Notes under the pieces: generated by a model
What the model was told of the DNA's origin: nothing
Database searches by the model: none
What the model saw: the letters and a program-made list of their open reading frames with translations, nothing else
Source: Lachnospiraceae bacterium
GTDB taxonomy: Bacteria; Bacillota; Clostridia; Lachnospirales; Lachnospiraceae
NCBI GenBank assembly: GCA_028692055.1
Contig: JAQUYA010000009.1
Coordinates: forward strand, 1-52,539
Length of the DNA: 52,539 bases
Direction of reading: 5' to 3'
Made by a program: the position numbers and the translations under genes
Shown: positions 17,075 to 28,072 of the stretch, piece after piece
How the letters are laid out: every line of letters starts with the position of its first letter
Position numbering within the stretch: the first letter of the stretch is position 1

Positions 17075-17644
17075 ATGTATATTATAGTGGGCTTGGGTAA
17101 TCCGGGTAAAGAATATGAAACAACCAGACATAATACTGGTTTTCAGATAATAGATATCATTGCAGAGAAATATAATATTGACATTGTAGAGCGTAAGCAT
17201 AAAGCATGGATAGGAAAAGGATATATCGATGGGCAAAAGGTAGTGCTTGTAAAACCGCAGACTTTTATGAATTTGAGTGGTGAAAGTGTACGTGCTGTCA
17301 TAGACTATTATAAGGTAGATGAGAAAGACGAGCTAATCGTTATTTATGATGATATTAGCATGGAAGTGGGACAGATACGTATTCGCAAAAAAGGCAGTGC
17401 GGGTGGACACAATGGTATCAAGAATATTATCGCACATCTGGGTCATGATACATTCCTGCGAATCAAGGTTGGTGTAGGAGAAAAACCAAAAGGATATGAT
17501 TTGGCAGATTATGTATTGGGACATTTTAAGAAAGAGGAACGTGAAGTGATAGCAGAAAGCGGACATAAAGCAGCAGAAGCAGTAAGCTTTATGATAACGG
17601 ATAGAGTCGACGAAGCAATGAATAAATACAACGGGAAAGCATAG
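17075..17644 (+). CDS. pth: peptidyl-tRNA hydrolase
   Basis: Releases tRNA from prematurely dropped peptidyl-tRNA. The 189-residue sequence starts MYIIVGLGNPGKEYETTRHN, in which the asparagine of GLGNPG and the catalytic histidine of TRHNTGF are present. FMNLSG, DD and GSAGGHNG are also conserved family blocks. ATG 17075 aligns with the family N-terminus; ATG 17066 would add three residues. The upstream GTG/ATG codons of the longer frame lie inside the leader hairpin. mfd follows after 10 bp, the same gene order as pth-mfd in B. subtilis. Confidence 0.95.
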   Translation: MYIIVGLGNPGKEYETTRHNTGFQIIDIIAEKYNIDIVERKHKAWIGKGYIDGQKVVLVKPQTFMNLSGESVRAVIDYYKVDEKDELIVIYDDISMEVGQIRIRKKGSAGGHNGIKNIIAHLGHDTFLRIKVGVGEKPKGYDLADYVLGHFKKEEREVIAESGHKAAEAVSFMITDRVDEAMNKYNGKA

Positions 17645-17654
17645 GTAGGAAGTT

Positions 17655-20600
17655 TTGAAGGCATTACGCGCACCCTTATGGGAAATGGGAGAATTCGAAC
17701 AAATAGCAGGTGCATTGCAGCGGGATACCTGTAGCATTGGCTTGACAGGATGTGTCGATTCTCAGAAATTACATATGATTTATGGACTCAGCGGTGGTTT
17801 TCATTACAAAATCATTGCTACTTTTAGCGATTTAAAGGCAAAAGAACTATATGAGGATTACAAATTCTACGATACAAATGCAGTCATTTTTCCGGCAAAA
17901 GATTTGATTTTTTATCAGGCGGATATCCACGGCAATCAGTTGATTACAGAACGTATGAAATGCTTTCGCAGAATTCTGGAAAAGAGACCATGCACGATTA
18001 TTACGACCTTTGACAGCTTAATGACACCACAGATTCCCTTACATGTCTTGGAGAATCATGTGATTAGTATTGATAAGGAAAGTGAAATTGACGAAGGTTA
18101 TCTGGCTGCTAAATTAGTAGAAATGGGTTATGAGAAGAATTATCAGGTCGAAGCACCGGGACAATTCAGCATTCGCGGCGGGATTATTGATATTTTTGAC
18201 TTGACGGAAGAAAATCCATACCGTATTGAATTATGGGGCGAAAGCGTAGAATCTATTCGCAGTTTCGACATTCTGAGCCAGCGTTCTATCGAAAAATTAA
18301 TGAAGGTGGACATATTTCCGGCGACGGAATTGATTTTGACGGAAGAAGAAATACAGACAGGTCTGAAAAAAATCGAGAAAGATGCGGTGAAAATAGAAAA
18401 GAAATTTCGAGATGCTTTTCAGACAGAGGAAGCACATCGTATCAAAACGCAGTGGAAAGAGCTGCAGGAGCAGATAGTTGAGTTCAAATCCTATGCCAAT
18501 ATTGAAAGCTATGTAAAATATTTCTACGAAAATACAGGCTCACTATTGGATTTTTTTGAGGGCAGCAGTGCCTGTGTCTTTCTTGATGAGCCTACAAAGA
18601 TTAAAGAGCATGCAAATGCGGTCGAATTAGAATTTCGTGAAAGTATGATGCATCGTGCGGAAAAGGGCTATGTGCTTCCCAAACAAATGGAATTGCTGTA
18701 TTCCACAGAACAAACGATAGCGCGTCTTATGAAATGCAGAACAGTGAGCATTTCTACTTTAGATGTAAAGAATACCCTGCTTAAGACAGAGGATAAATTT
18801 GATATTACCGCAAAATCGGTTCCTTCCTATAATAATAGTTTTGAAAATCTGGTGAAGGATTTGAAGCGTTACAAAAAGAATGGATATCGTGTGTTATTAC
18901 TGTCAGGCTCCCGGACAAGAGCAAAACGTCTGGCAGAAGATTTGTTTGCGGAGGAACTTACCTGTTTTTACGGAGAAACACTAGACCGTGCCATTATGCC
19001 GGGAGAAGTCATGGTTGCCTATGGACGGGTTATGCGTGGATTTGAATATCCTCTCTTAAAATATGTAGTTATTGCAGATAGTGATATTTTTGGACAGGAA
19101 AAAAAGAAGAAGAAAAAGAAAAAAGTATACGAAGGACAGAAGATACAGGATTTTTCCCAATTAAAGGTGGGAGATTATGTCGTTCATGAAAGTCACGGAC
19201 TCGGTGTTTATCAAGGCATTGAAAAAGTAGAAATTGATCATGTGACAAAGGATTATATGAAAATCCAATATCGCGATGGAGGCAATCTATATGTATTGGC
19301 TACCGGACTGGATGTAATCCAGAAATATGCTTCTGCAGATGCCAGAAAACCAAAGCTCAATAAGCTCGGTACACAGGAATGGACTAAGACCAAGGCGAAG
19401 GTGCGCGGTGCAGTAGGTGAAGTGGCGAAAGATTTGGTGGAACTCTATGCAATCCGTCAACAGCAGCAGGGGTACGCATTTAGTAAGGATAGTGTCTGGC
19501 AGACCGAATTTGAAGAATTGTTTGCATTCGATGAAACCGACGACCAAATCATGGCAATCGAAGCTACCAAGTCTGATATGGAAAGTAAGAAAATCATGGA
19601 CCGCCTGATTTGCGGGGATGTTGGATATGGCAAAACGGAAGTGGCAATACGTGCTGCTTTTAAAGCAGTGCAGGATAGTAAACAGGTAGTATTTCTGGTG
19701 CCTACTACGATTCTGGCACAGCAGCATTATAATACCTTTATTCAGCGAATGAAGGATTTTCCGGTGCGCATTGACTTGATGTCCCGTTTTAGGACACCAT
19801 CACAGCAGAAAAAGACACTGGAAGACTTACGCAAGGGTGCGGTCGATATCGTGATTGGAACACATCGTGTGCTTTCCAAAGACATGCAGTTTAAAGATTT
19901 AGGACTTCTCATCATTGATGAGGAGCAGCGATTTGGGGTCAAACACAAAGAAAAAATAAAGCAGATGAAACAGGACGTGGATGTATTGACATTGACGGCA
20001 ACACCGATTCCACGTACCCTGCACATGAGTCTGGTCGGGATTCGTGACATGAGTGTATTGGAAGAACCGCCAAATGACCGTATGCCAATCCAGACCTATG
20101 TCATGGAATATAATGAAGAAATGATACGTGAAGCAATCGTGCGGGAGCTGTCCCGAAATGGACAGGTGTATTATGTATACAATCGAGTTAACAACATTGC
20201 CGATATTGCAGCAATGATACAGAAATTGGTTCCGGAAGCAAATGTTGCTTTTGCGCATGGACAGATGAAGGAGCATGAGTTGGAGCGCATCATGTATGAT
20301 TTTATTAATGGGGAAATCGATGTGCTTGTTTCTACGACAATCATTGAAACTGGATTGGATATTTCCAATGTAAATACTATGATTATTCACGATTCAGATA
20401 ACCTTGGGCTATCCCAGCTTTATCAACTGCGTGGTCGTGTTGGGCGTTCGAACCGAACCGCATATGCATTTCTGATGTACAAGAAAGATAAGATGCTAAA
20501 GGAAATAGCAGAGAAACGATTGCAGGCGATTCGTGAATTTACGGATTTAGGCAGTGGGTTTAAGATAGCCATGCGTGACCTGGAAATTCGTGGAGCCGGC

Positions 20601-21200
20601 AATCTGCTGGGTGCGAAGCAGCATGGTCATATGGAAGCAGTTGGTTATGACCTCTATTGTAAGATGCTGAATGAAGCAGTCAAACAGCAAAAGGGAATAG
20701 AAACCATCAGTGATTTTAATACCTCCATAGAATTGGATGTAGATGCTTATATTCCGCCGGAATATATTTTAAATGAAATTCAAAAGCTGGATATCTATAA
20801 GCGAATTGCTGGTATTGAGAATCAGGTAGAATGTGATGATATTGTAGAAGAATTACTGGATCGTTTTGGCAATATTCCAACATCTGTCTATAACCTGCTC
20901 CGCATTTCATTAATTCGCGTACAGGCACATAAACTATATATGACGGAAGTGCAGGGAAAAAATGAAGTTCTTAAGATTACGCTAAAACAGGACGCAAAAA
21001 TTAACCCAGGTAAAATTCCGGAGCTGATAGAGGAATATCAGGGGAAATTACAGTTTAATATAAAGGGTACACCATTCTTCCTATACCGCTATAAAAAGTG
21101 CGGAGTTGTAGAGAAAGATGCAGAACTTCTTTTACAGTTAACAGAAGAATTATTACAAGCTATGGATATTCTATTGGGTGATTTGGGGAAAACCACATGA
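17655..21200 (+). CDS. mfd: transcription-repair coupling factor
   Basis: An 1181-residue ATP-dependent translocase that removes stalled RNA polymerase and recruits UvrA. In order: a UvrB-like module (residues ~1-350), an RNA-polymerase interaction (CarD-like) domain beginning [19 protein letters not shown] near residue 500, RecG-type helicase motifs with Walker [10 protein letters not shown] near residue 655 and DEEQRFG near residue 755, then the C-terminal TRCF domain. A run of lysine codons (KKKKKKKK) just before the CarD-like domain sits in an A-rich, slippage-prone tract. The start is TTG 17655, with AGGA five bases upstream. Confidence 0.96.
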   Translation: MKALRAPLWEMGEFEQIAGALQRDTCSIGLTGCVDSQKLHMIYGLSGGFHYKIIATFSDLKAKELYEDYKFYDTNAVIFPAKDLIFYQADIHGNQLITERMKCFRRILEKRPCTIITTFDSLMTPQIPLHVLENHVISIDKESEIDEGYLAAKLVEMGYEKNYQVEAPGQFSIRGGIIDIFDLTEENPYRIELWGESVESIRSFDILSQRSIEKLMKVDIFPATELILTEEEIQTGLKKIEKDAVKIEKKFRDAFQTEEAHRIKTQWKELQEQIVEFKSYANIESYVKYFYENTGSLLDFFEGSSACVFLDEPTKIKEHANAVELEFRESMMHRAEKGYVLPKQMELLYSTEQTIARLMKCRTVSISTLDVKNTLLKTEDKFDITAKSVPSYNNSFENLVKDLKRYKKNGYRVLLLSGSRTRAKRLAEDLFAEELTCFYGETLDRAIMPGEVMVAYGRVMRGFEYPLLKYVVIADSDIFGQEKKKKKKKKVYEGQKIQDFSQLKVGDYVVHESHGLGVYQGIEKVEIDHVTKDYMKIQYRDGGNLYVLATGLDVIQKYASADARKPKLNKLGTQEWTKTKAKVRGAVGEVAKDLVELYAIRQQQQGYAFSKDSVWQTEFEELFAFDETDDQIMAIEATKSDMESKKIMDRLICGDVGYGKTEVAIRAAFKAVQDSKQVVFLVPTTILAQQHYNTFIQRMKDFPVRIDLMSRFRTPSQQKKTLEDLRKGAVDIVIGTHRVLSKDMQFKDLGLLIIDEEQRFGVKHKEKIKQMKQDVDVLTLTATPIPRTLHMSLVGIRDMSVLEEPPNDRMPIQTYVMEYNEEMIREAIVRELSRNGQVYYVYNRVNNIADIAAMIQKLVPEANVAFAHGQMKEHELERIMYDFINGEIDVLVSTTIIETGLDISNVNTMIIHDSDNLGLSQLYQLRGRVGRSNRTAYAFLMYKKDKMLKEIAEKRLQAIREFTDLGSGFKIAMRDLEIRGAGNLLGAKQHGHMEAVGYDLYCKMLNEAVKQQKGIETISDFNTSIELDVDAYIPPEYILNEIQKLDIYKRIAGIENQVECDDIVEELLDRFGNIPTSVYNLLRISLIRVQAHKLYMTEVQGKNEVLKITLKQDAKINPGKIPELIEEYQGKLQFNIKGTPFFLYRYKKCGVVEKDAELLLQLTEELLQAMDILLGDLGKTT

Positions 21201-21246
21201 AATTGCTTAGTGAATAAATAAAACATATAAGTGGGTTTAGCGTGAA

Positions 21247-22284
21247 ATGAAAAAAAGTATTTATAAGTGGTTATTATTGACAGGTGTAGTATTGCTTTGT
21301 ACGGGCTGCGGAAAAATGCAGAACAGTATGAGCCGTGCAGTACAGGAGAAGATAGAGCTTGTACAAAGCGAAATGGAAGAAGTGCTATCGGAGGAAGAAA
21401 TACAGAACCTTCAAATAAATAAAAACTTCTATGCTACTTTAAATGTCCCTACCGATGTTGAGAAGATAGAGGATACCTATTTTATTGTGGACTGTTATAA
21501 CAATCAGGTGATTTATAGTGACAATCTAAATGCATCATTAACCGATTGGAATGTAATGTGTGATAGCATGTCAGAGGGACATACGATTGCAAGCGATGGG
21601 AAGGTTTATATAATAGATGATACAGAAAATAATCGTTTATTGGTATACCAGAAAAGGGGGAATATCTTTATTCATACGCAGACATTAAGCAATATAGGCG
21701 ACAGACCACATTACGTGATTTATGATATAAAGACAAATACATTTTATGTTCTGAGTTCTATGACCGGCGAGATATACCTACTACAAACACGTGAAAGTGC
21801 GAACGCAGACAGGGAAGTATATGTAAAGGATATAAAGACCATCGATGAAATCGCAAATACGTACTGTCGTTCCTTTAGCATTATAGATGGAAGCATATAT
21901 TTTACAGCCAGTAATGGTATGATTGTAGAAGCGGATTTCCCACAATGTAAAACACGGAAAACTTATCAGGTACCAAGTGAAATAGCAGGATTGGTGCAGT
22001 TGTACAAAATAGAAGATTACTATTATGCAACGGTGTCGACCAATGCAGAGGGGAATCAGGATTATGCAACCATACTTCGGGCGAGAAGTATGGAAGAATT
22101 TCAAAACGGAAATTATGAAGATTTATACGATACGATAGAACCCGATAGACCGAGTACAGGAACTCCTTATAATATTTCCAGCTTTGATGGACATTATTAT
22201 TTAGTAGAACACAGGCACGGTCACGGATTATTTCAGTTTGATGTTAGAGATAATCAGATAAAAGACATTACGATAGTACAATAG
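21247..22284 (+). CDS. lipoprotein of unknown function, probable beta-propeller
   Basis: A 345-residue protein with a signal peptide ending in a lipobox (LLCTGC, cysteine about residue 22), so it should be lipid-anchored on the outer face of the membrane. The mature part has repeated short motifs of the type YFIVDCYNNQVIY, VYIIDDTENNRLLVY and FYVLSSMTGEIYLL. These are compatible with an NHL/TolB-like six-bladed propeller. I do not recognise a named family. It follows mfd by 46 bp with a poor ribosome-binding site and converges on the CapA gene. Confidence 0.6.
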   Translation: MKKSIYKWLLLTGVVLLCTGCGKMQNSMSRAVQEKIELVQSEMEEVLSEEEIQNLQINKNFYATLNVPTDVEKIEDTYFIVDCYNNQVIYSDNLNASLTDWNVMCDSMSEGHTIASDGKVYIIDDTENNRLLVYQKRGNIFIHTQTLSNIGDRPHYVIYDIKTNTFYVLSSMTGEIYLLQTRESANADREVYVKDIKTIDEIANTYCRSFSIIDGSIYFTASNGMIVEADFPQCKTRKTYQVPSEIAGLVQLYKIEDYYYATVSTNAEGNQDYATILRARSMEEFQNGNYEDLYDTIEPDRPSTGTPYNISSFDGHYYLVEHRHGHGLFQFDVRDNQIKDITIVQ

Positions 22285-22308
22285 GAATACAGGGAATAGC
22301 TATGTAAT

Positions 22309-23394
22309 TTATTTGCGTGGCTCAATGGACCTATTTATGACATATCCGTCATTATCTATCTGTATTCCAAAAGAAATACCTTCTTCGAAATCCATTATTT
22401 TACGACATTCTGTAGCATCAGCAGGCCAGCTGGTGCTGCAGTTTTTTTGGATACAGGGAATGAAACGCATTCCGTCCAGAGTTTTCGTCTGCTTATTTAC
22501 GTTCAATTCCACGACACAGGAATACAGGTTCTTTTCGTTAAACCAGAAGTTACCTAAGCTATATACAATCGGCTTCCCATGGTAATATTCCAGTCCCTGT
22601 AATACATGCGTATGACTTCCAATCACAGCATCGGCACCGGCATTAATCATGGCATGTCCCAAATCCCGCTGATATTGCTCTGCCTGATTGGAATATTCGG
22701 TACCCCAGTGGATACTGGCAATGACATAGTCGCTGTTTGCTTTTGCAGTCTGGATAACCTGTAAATATTTTGCAGGATCATAAGCACGCAAGACACCGGA
22801 GGTAGTAGCGGTTGCTTCTGGTGTCAGGATGTATTTCTCCGCGCGTGTTGCTGCAACATATGCGATTTTTAAGCCATCATATTCATAATAAACAGGCCGG
22901 CATGCATCTGTATCATTTAGTCCGGCACCTACGTAATCGATTTTGGCATTTTGCAGAGTTGTCAGGGTATCCTGAAAAGCTTCTTCACCATAATCGTAGA
23001 TATGATTATGGTGAAGAAGTACAAGATCAGTTCCGAGTGCCTGCAATGCCTGTACGCGGGTTGGATTTGCGCGGAAGGTATATTTCTTCCCGGATAAAGG
23101 GGTGCCACGGTTACTGTAGGAAAATTCATTATTTATCATAAATAAATCGAAGCCGTTACATAGTTTAATTAGATTTGGAGAAATACAGTCATAGATACCG
23201 TGAGACTGTTTATCCAGATATTGTGTAGTTGCCCAGTTCTCATCTAAATTCATATCACCTGCGAAGCCGAGCCGAACGGAATTTGCGTTTGACGGAGCAG
23301 CAGCGTTGCTTGCAAATCCGGATAACAGGATAAAAATAAACAAGATGGAAATAAGTAAGGTAGAAAGTAAAAGTCTGTCTTTTGTTTTTTTCAT
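22309..23394 (-). CDS. CapA-family exported metallophosphatase-like protein
   Basis: A 361-residue protein with an N-terminal signal/transmembrane segment (residues ~8-28) followed by a PGA_cap domain (PF09587). Blocks seen are LGFAGDMNLDENW (metal-binding aspartate), MINNEFSYSNRG, LVLLHHNHIYDYG, ASIHWGTEYSN, VIGSHTHVLQG and IVYSLGNFWFNE. The family resembles calcineurin-like phosphoesterases and includes CapA/PgsA of poly-gamma-glutamate capsule synthesis. No other capsule genes are nearby, so the actual substrate is unknown. ATG 23394 is chosen because TTGGAG lies seven bases upstream; a longer frame begins at 23409. Confidence 0.85.
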   Translation of the reverse strand: MKKTKDRLLLSTLLISILFIFILLSGFASNAAAPSNANSVRLGFAGDMNLDENWATTQYLDKQSHGIYDCISPNLIKLCNGFDLFMINNEFSYSNRGTPLSGKKYTFRANPTRVQALQALGTDLVLLHHNHIYDYGEEAFQDTLTTLQNAKIDYVGAGLNDTDACRPVYYEYDGLKIAYVAATRAEKYILTPEATATTSGVLRAYDPAKYLQVIQTAKANSDYVIASIHWGTEYSNQAEQYQRDLGHAMINAGADAVIGSHTHVLQGLEYYHGKPIVYSLGNFWFNEKNLYSCVVELNVNKQTKTLDGMRFIPCIQKNCSTSWPADATECRKIMDFEEGISFGIQIDNDGYVINRSIEPRK

Positions 23395-23583
23395 AGATAC
23401 TCCAATCACAAAGCTGCAATTAAGTAAAGTTATTTATACGATATTAGTTTATCATAAATTGTGTGAAAATTCAAAATGGTCAATATTGCATGAAAAATAG
23501 GGGTAATATTTTATGATATGAAAGGATATAGTCGAAAATGCATGTTTTAAACACGAAAATAGAAACAAAAAAGAATAAAAGAA

Positions 23584-23592
23584 TGCTATACT
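23584..23592 (+). promoter_or_regulatory. extended -10 promoter of lacZ
   Basis: TGC TATACT, an extended -10 element about 85 bases before the lacZ start. No clear -35. A sequence ATGATATGAAA near 23511-23522 is one base off the repeat seen upstream of the nearby AraC gene. Confidence 0.45.
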
Positions 23593-23675
23593 TAGATAAA
23601 ATCGAAAAGGTCGGTTAAGGGGTTACAATTCAGGTAGTCAGATAGAAAAAAGGAAATGGAAAGGAGTATTGGGTA

Positions 23676-26600
23676 ATGGGTAGATTTAATTATGAAAATG
23701 TGAAAAATCCAGAATTTTTTGCAGAGAATCGCATGAAAGCACATTCGGACCACACATACTATGCAAATAGAAAAGAGGAAGAAGCAAAGGAAAACGGATT
23801 TCGCTATTCTTTAAATGGACTATGGAAGTTTGCCTATGCAAAAAATATAGATTCTGCAATCAAGGGGTTTGAAGCAGCTGATTATGATGCGATGCCTTGG
23901 GATGATATCCATGTGCCGGCGCATATTCAGATGGAAGGCTATGATGTGCCTCAATATGCGAATGTACAGTATCCATGGGATGGCAGAGAGCAGATAGAAG
24001 CAGGTGAGATTCCAACTCATTTTAATCCGGTAGCAAGTTATGTGAAATATTTTGAGGTTCCGGAGGGGTGGAAAAAGGAAAAAATATATATCTCTTTTCA
24101 AGGGGTGGAAAGTGGTATGATCTTATGGCTGAACGGACAATATGTCGGTTATAGCGAAGACAGCTTTACCCCGGCGGAATTTGATTTGAGTCCTTATGTG
24201 GTAGAGGGACAGAACAAACTGGCGGTACAGGTATTTAAGTGGACGAGTGGAAGCTGGTGTGAAGACCAGGACTTTTTCCGTTTCTCAGGAATTTTTCGTG
24301 ACGTTTATCTGTATACGGTTCCTGCCGTGCACATTTATGATTTGAAGCTGCAGACCATTTTAAATGATACATTTTCAGAGGCAACTTTGCAGATAGATAC
24401 CATTGCAACCATGGAAGGCAAAGCCGTGTATACACTGCAGGACAAAGGAACATTCATTGCAGAATTAACGACGGACTTAACACGCAGCAAATCAAATGAA
24501 GTAGAAAATAGTATAGAGATAAAGGTAGAAGCACCACATTTATGGAGTGCAGAGGACCCATATCTATATGAACTTCATATAGAAGTAATGGATAAAGAGG
24601 GCAATGTCACAGAAGTAATGACAGAGAAGGTTGGTTTCCGCCGTTTTGAAATTAAGAACAGCGTTATGCTGATTAATGGAAAACGTGTGGTGTTTAAAGG
24701 TGTGAACCGACATGAATTCAGTTCAAAAACGGGACGTGTGGTATCGGAAGAAGAACTGATACAGGACATTGTCACGATGAAGAAAAATAATATTAATGCA
24801 ATTCGTACCTGCCATTATCCGGATGATGTGAAGATTTACCACCTCTGTGATGAATATGGTTTGTATATGATTGCAGAGAATAATATGGAATCTCATGGCT
24901 CCTGGGACCCTATTGTAAGGGGAAGGGCGGATGAGAGCAGTGCAGTACCGGGAGATAATCCAAAGTGGCTGGAAATGATGCTGGACCGTGTGAATTCGAT
25001 GTATCAACGCGATAAGAATCATCCGGCAGTTGTGATTTGGTCCTGTGGAAATGAATCTTTTGGGGGCAGGGTAATTTATGAAATGTCACAGCTTTATCGC
25101 AAATTGGATGTTACCAGACCGGTGCATTATGAAGGCGTATTTAATGACAGAAGATATAATGATTCAAGTGATATCGAAAGTCAGATGTATACAACCGTTG
25201 AGAATATCAAAGAGTTTTTGAGCAAAGACAGAAGCAAACCATTTATTTGCTGTGAATATGCACATGCAATGGGAAATTCCTGTGGAGCAATGCATAAATA
25301 TACGGATTTGACGGATACCGAGGAATTATACCAGGGTGGCTTTATCTGGGATTATATTGACCAGAGTATCGGTAAAAAGGACCGCTACGGAAAAGAATAT
25401 CAGGCATATGGCGGTGATTTTGACGATCATCCATGTGACTATAATTTTAGTGGAAATGGAATCGTATATGGTGGAGAGCGCGATGAGTCACCAAAGATGC
25501 AGGAAGTAAAATATAATTACCAGAATATTACGGCAAAGGTAGACGCAGTCAATGTAGAGGTAATTAATAAAAATCTATTTACCAATACCAACCAATACGA
25601 CTGTGTAGTAACTCTTTTAAAAGATGGAAAACAGATAAGAAGAGAGACTCTGGAAACAGCAGTTTTACCTCTCGGCAAAGAAACGTATCCACTTCCGATT
25701 GAAAAACAGGAAGCGGCCGGAGAATATACAATTACGGTTTCCTTCTTATTAAAAGAAGATACCCTGTGGGCAAGACGCGGACATGAAGTAGCCTTTGGCG
25801 AATATGTGTATAAAAATACCGAGGTGGAAAAGGAATGTGTAAAACCAATCGAAATCATTCGCGGAAAATTAAATATTGGAGTACGCGGTGAAAATTTTGA
25901 GGTTCTGTTCTCAGAATTAAATGGAGGTCTCGCTTCCTACCGCTATGCAGGAAAGGAAATGATAAAGGCTATTCCAAAGCCTAACTTCTGGCGTGCACCA
26001 ATCGACAATGATTGTGGAAATAATATGATGGCACGTTATGGACAATGGAAACTGGCAAGTATGTATCTTTCTCATAAGGATGAAAATGGCTGTGGAAAAT
26101 ATGAACCTGAAGTCATTGAGAAAACGAATAGTGTCATTGTATCCTATACGTATTATATGCCAACGACACCGGCAAGTAACTGTAAACTTTCCTATGAAGT
26201 ATTTGGAGATGGAAGAATTTGCACTACTTTACAGTATAATCCGATAAAAGAATTAGCAGATATGCCGGAATTTGGTGTCATGTTTAAATTTGACGCGGAC
26301 TATGAACAGGTGGAGTGGTATGGATATGGTCCAAGTGACACCTATATGGACAGACAACAGGGTGCAAAACTTGGAATTTATAAAAATACCGTAAAAGACA
26401 ACATGGCTAAGTACCTCGTTCCACAGGAATGCGGTAATAAGATGGGCGTACGCTATGCGAAGGTAATGGACAAAAAAGGACGTGGCATGTTATTTAGCGG
26501 AGAGAACCTAAATTTCTCAGCACTGCCATATACACCGCATGAAGTAGAGAACGCCATGCATGCATTTGAACTTCCGCCGGTTCACTATACAGTGGTGCGT

Positions 26601-26720
26601 GTATCTTTGGCACAAATGGGAGTTGGCGGTGACAATAGCTGGGGAGCCAGAACACACGAAGAATACCTGCTGGATAACTCCAAACCAATGGAATTTACAT
26701 TCAGCTTCCAGGGAATCTAA
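23676..26720 (+). CDS. lacZ: beta-galactosidase, glycoside hydrolase family 2
   Basis: A 1014-residue enzyme that hydrolyses terminal beta-galactosides such as lactose. The domain order is that of E. coli LacZ: sugar-binding jelly roll, Ig-like domain, TIM barrel, Ig-like domain, then the C-terminal beta-sandwich (residues ~730-1010). The acid/base glutamate is E460 in WSCGNES and the nucleophile is E527 in CCEYAHAMGNS. RTCHYPDD and AENNMESHG are typical barrel blocks. There is no signal peptide, so it acts on imported sugar. It ends in a terminator shared with a convergent AraC gene, and GH5 and symporter genes follow. Confidence 0.95.
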   Translation: MGRFNYENVKNPEFFAENRMKAHSDHTYYANRKEEEAKENGFRYSLNGLWKFAYAKNIDSAIKGFEAADYDAMPWDDIHVPAHIQMEGYDVPQYANVQYPWDGREQIEAGEIPTHFNPVASYVKYFEVPEGWKKEKIYISFQGVESGMILWLNGQYVGYSEDSFTPAEFDLSPYVVEGQNKLAVQVFKWTSGSWCEDQDFFRFSGIFRDVYLYTVPAVHIYDLKLQTILNDTFSEATLQIDTIATMEGKAVYTLQDKGTFIAELTTDLTRSKSNEVENSIEIKVEAPHLWSAEDPYLYELHIEVMDKEGNVTEVMTEKVGFRRFEIKNSVMLINGKRVVFKGVNRHEFSSKTGRVVSEEELIQDIVTMKKNNINAIRTCHYPDDVKIYHLCDEYGLYMIAENNMESHGSWDPIVRGRADESSAVPGDNPKWLEMMLDRVNSMYQRDKNHPAVVIWSCGNESFGGRVIYEMSQLYRKLDVTRPVHYEGVFNDRRYNDSSDIESQMYTTVENIKEFLSKDRSKPFICCEYAHAMGNSCGAMHKYTDLTDTEELYQGGFIWDYIDQSIGKKDRYGKEYQAYGGDFDDHPCDYNFSGNGIVYGGERDESPKMQEVKYNYQNITAKVDAVNVEVINKNLFTNTNQYDCVVTLLKDGKQIRRETLETAVLPLGKETYPLPIEKQEAAGEYTITVSFLLKEDTLWARRGHEVAFGEYVYKNTEVEKECVKPIEIIRGKLNIGVRGENFEVLFSELNGGLASYRYAGKEMIKAIPKPNFWRAPIDNDCGNNMMARYGQWKLASMYLSHKDENGCGKYEPEVIEKTNSVIVSYTYYMPTTPASNCKLSYEVFGDGRICTTLQYNPIKELADMPEFGVMFKFDADYEQVEWYGYGPSDTYMDRQQGAKLGIYKNTVKDNMAKYLVPQECGNKMGVRYAKVMDKKGRGMLFSGENLNFSALPYTPHEVENAMHAFELPPVHYTVVRVSLAQMGVGGDNSWGARTHEEYLLDNSKPMEFTFSFQGI

Positions 26721-26760
26721 GAAAACTTCCTCTATAAGCTTATATATTTAAATGTAAAAA

Positions 26761-26806
26761 TGATTCCAGGCAAGCTATAGTCACCTAAAGCTTGCCTGGA
26801 ATCATT
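26761..26806. terminator. bidirectional terminator between lacZ and the AraC gene
   Basis: A 16-bp stem formed by TGATTCCAGGCAAGCT and its complement around a loop of about 12 bases, followed by TTTTATT on the plus strand and flanked by A-rich sequence on the other side. Confidence 0.88.
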
Positions 26807-26812
26807 TTATTA

Positions 26813-28021
26813 CTATTCAAATTCGTTCACGCCATAGGTGTCGCGGTATTGGCGCAGGGTGGTACCGGTTAGCTTGCGGAACTGGCTTCCCAGATGGCTT
26901 TGTGAAGAAAAGCCCAGATAGGTCGCGATTTCGATATAGGAATAATGGGAATAGACGAGCAGATTTTTTGCAAGGTTGATTTTTTCATGAAGGATATAGG
27001 CGCTGATGGTCATTCCCTCGCATTGGTGAAATATTTCGGATAAATAATTTGCATTTATATCGAGTTCCAGGGCAATTTCGCTGACCCGTATCTTTTCGTG
27101 CAGGTGTGCGAAGATATAATCCTTACATTTATTAACCCAGGGACTTTTACTTTTAATATGATTACCAATTCTTTGTTTTTCTTTTATTTCTGCAACCATT
27201 TCGGTATATTGCAATTCAGCCTGATGTGAAATATAGGTAAGAGATGCAAGGGTGGAAAGTTCCTCAATCTTACAGATATAGCTGTCACTCAGGGAATAGG
27301 CTATTTCTGGAATCACCCCGCCCTCCATTGCAGCACGGCTTGCCAGAGTAATAACAACAATACAGATATTTCGCATCTGGCGTACCTCGTCCTTTGCAAG
27401 CTTTCCAATACTTCCATCATAATCTTCTCTCCAACTCTTTTTTAGATTCTCGACATCCCCATTTCGAATACTTCCAAATTCACGCATTTCCTGGTCATAT
27501 GGATTGTGCTTGCTGCCATATTCATGATTTTCAAAAACTATTGCAGAGAAATGCTTTTGAATAGCAATTTCGGTAGATTCATCCATACAATTATTAGTAA
27601 TGACATCGATGTCATATAATTCTGATTCATGGTGCAGATTATAAAGCAATAATGCCATATTCATAATCGTTTGATATTCGCAGACAGGTACAGTGTCATA
27701 CCAGACATCGGAATACGAAACATTATTTAGCTGCATTTTAAAATAAATAGGCGAGCTGCATCGCAAAGGTCCGACGAGAAAATGCACATTGTCGGCTGAT
27801 ACGATGATATATAACAGGGTATGATTAATAGAAATCATTTGCAAGGGAGAATCGGATTTTGTCGGAAATATCTTCTTGCGGACAGAATCATCTGCAAGAA
27901 TCGAATCGGTGAAATCAGGACGGGCACAATAGGCGGAAAGCTGCTCGCCATTCGGCGAATAGCGACGGACAAAGGTATGCAATTGACGGGATATAAATTT
28001 TATTAAATAATCTGTATTCAT
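26813..28021 (-). CDS. AraC-family transcriptional regulator
   Basis: A 402-residue regulator. The C-terminal ~100 residues are a double helix-turn-helix AraC domain: VSEIALELDINANYLSEIF and then YIEIATYLGFSSQSHLGSQFRKLTG. The first ~290 residues lack an obvious cupin signature and resemble the sensory part of YesN-like AraC proteins. Placed between lacZ and the GH5-symporter genes, it most likely controls beta-glycoside use. Its own promoter (extended -10, TGC TATACT, minus strand 28057-28049) overlaps a pair of GTGATAT repeats, hinting at autoregulation. Confidence 0.88.
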   Translation of the reverse strand: MNTDYLIKFISRQLHTFVRRYSPNGEQLSAYCARPDFTDSILADDSVRKKIFPTKSDSPLQMISINHTLLYIIVSADNVHFLVGPLRCSSPIYFKMQLNNVSYSDVWYDTVPVCEYQTIMNMALLLYNLHHESELYDIDVITNNCMDESTEIAIQKHFSAIVFENHEYGSKHNPYDQEMREFGSIRNGDVENLKKSWREDYDGSIGKLAKDEVRQMRNICIVVITLASRAAMEGGVIPEIAYSLSDSYICKIEELSTLASLTYISHQAELQYTEMVAEIKEKQRIGNHIKSKSPWVNKCKDYIFAHLHEKIRVSEIALELDINANYLSEIFHQCEGMTISAYILHEKINLAKNLLVYSHYSYIEIATYLGFSSQSHLGSQFRKLTGTTLRQYRDTYGVNEFE

Positions 28022-28072
28022 AATAATCTGGCTCCATTTCTTTTACATAGTATAGCACATTTATTGAGAAAA

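Noticed and set aside
19097-19130. Lysine-codon run in mfd as a programmed frameshift site
   Set aside because: The reading frame continues intact on both sides, and basic linkers at this place are common in Mfd.
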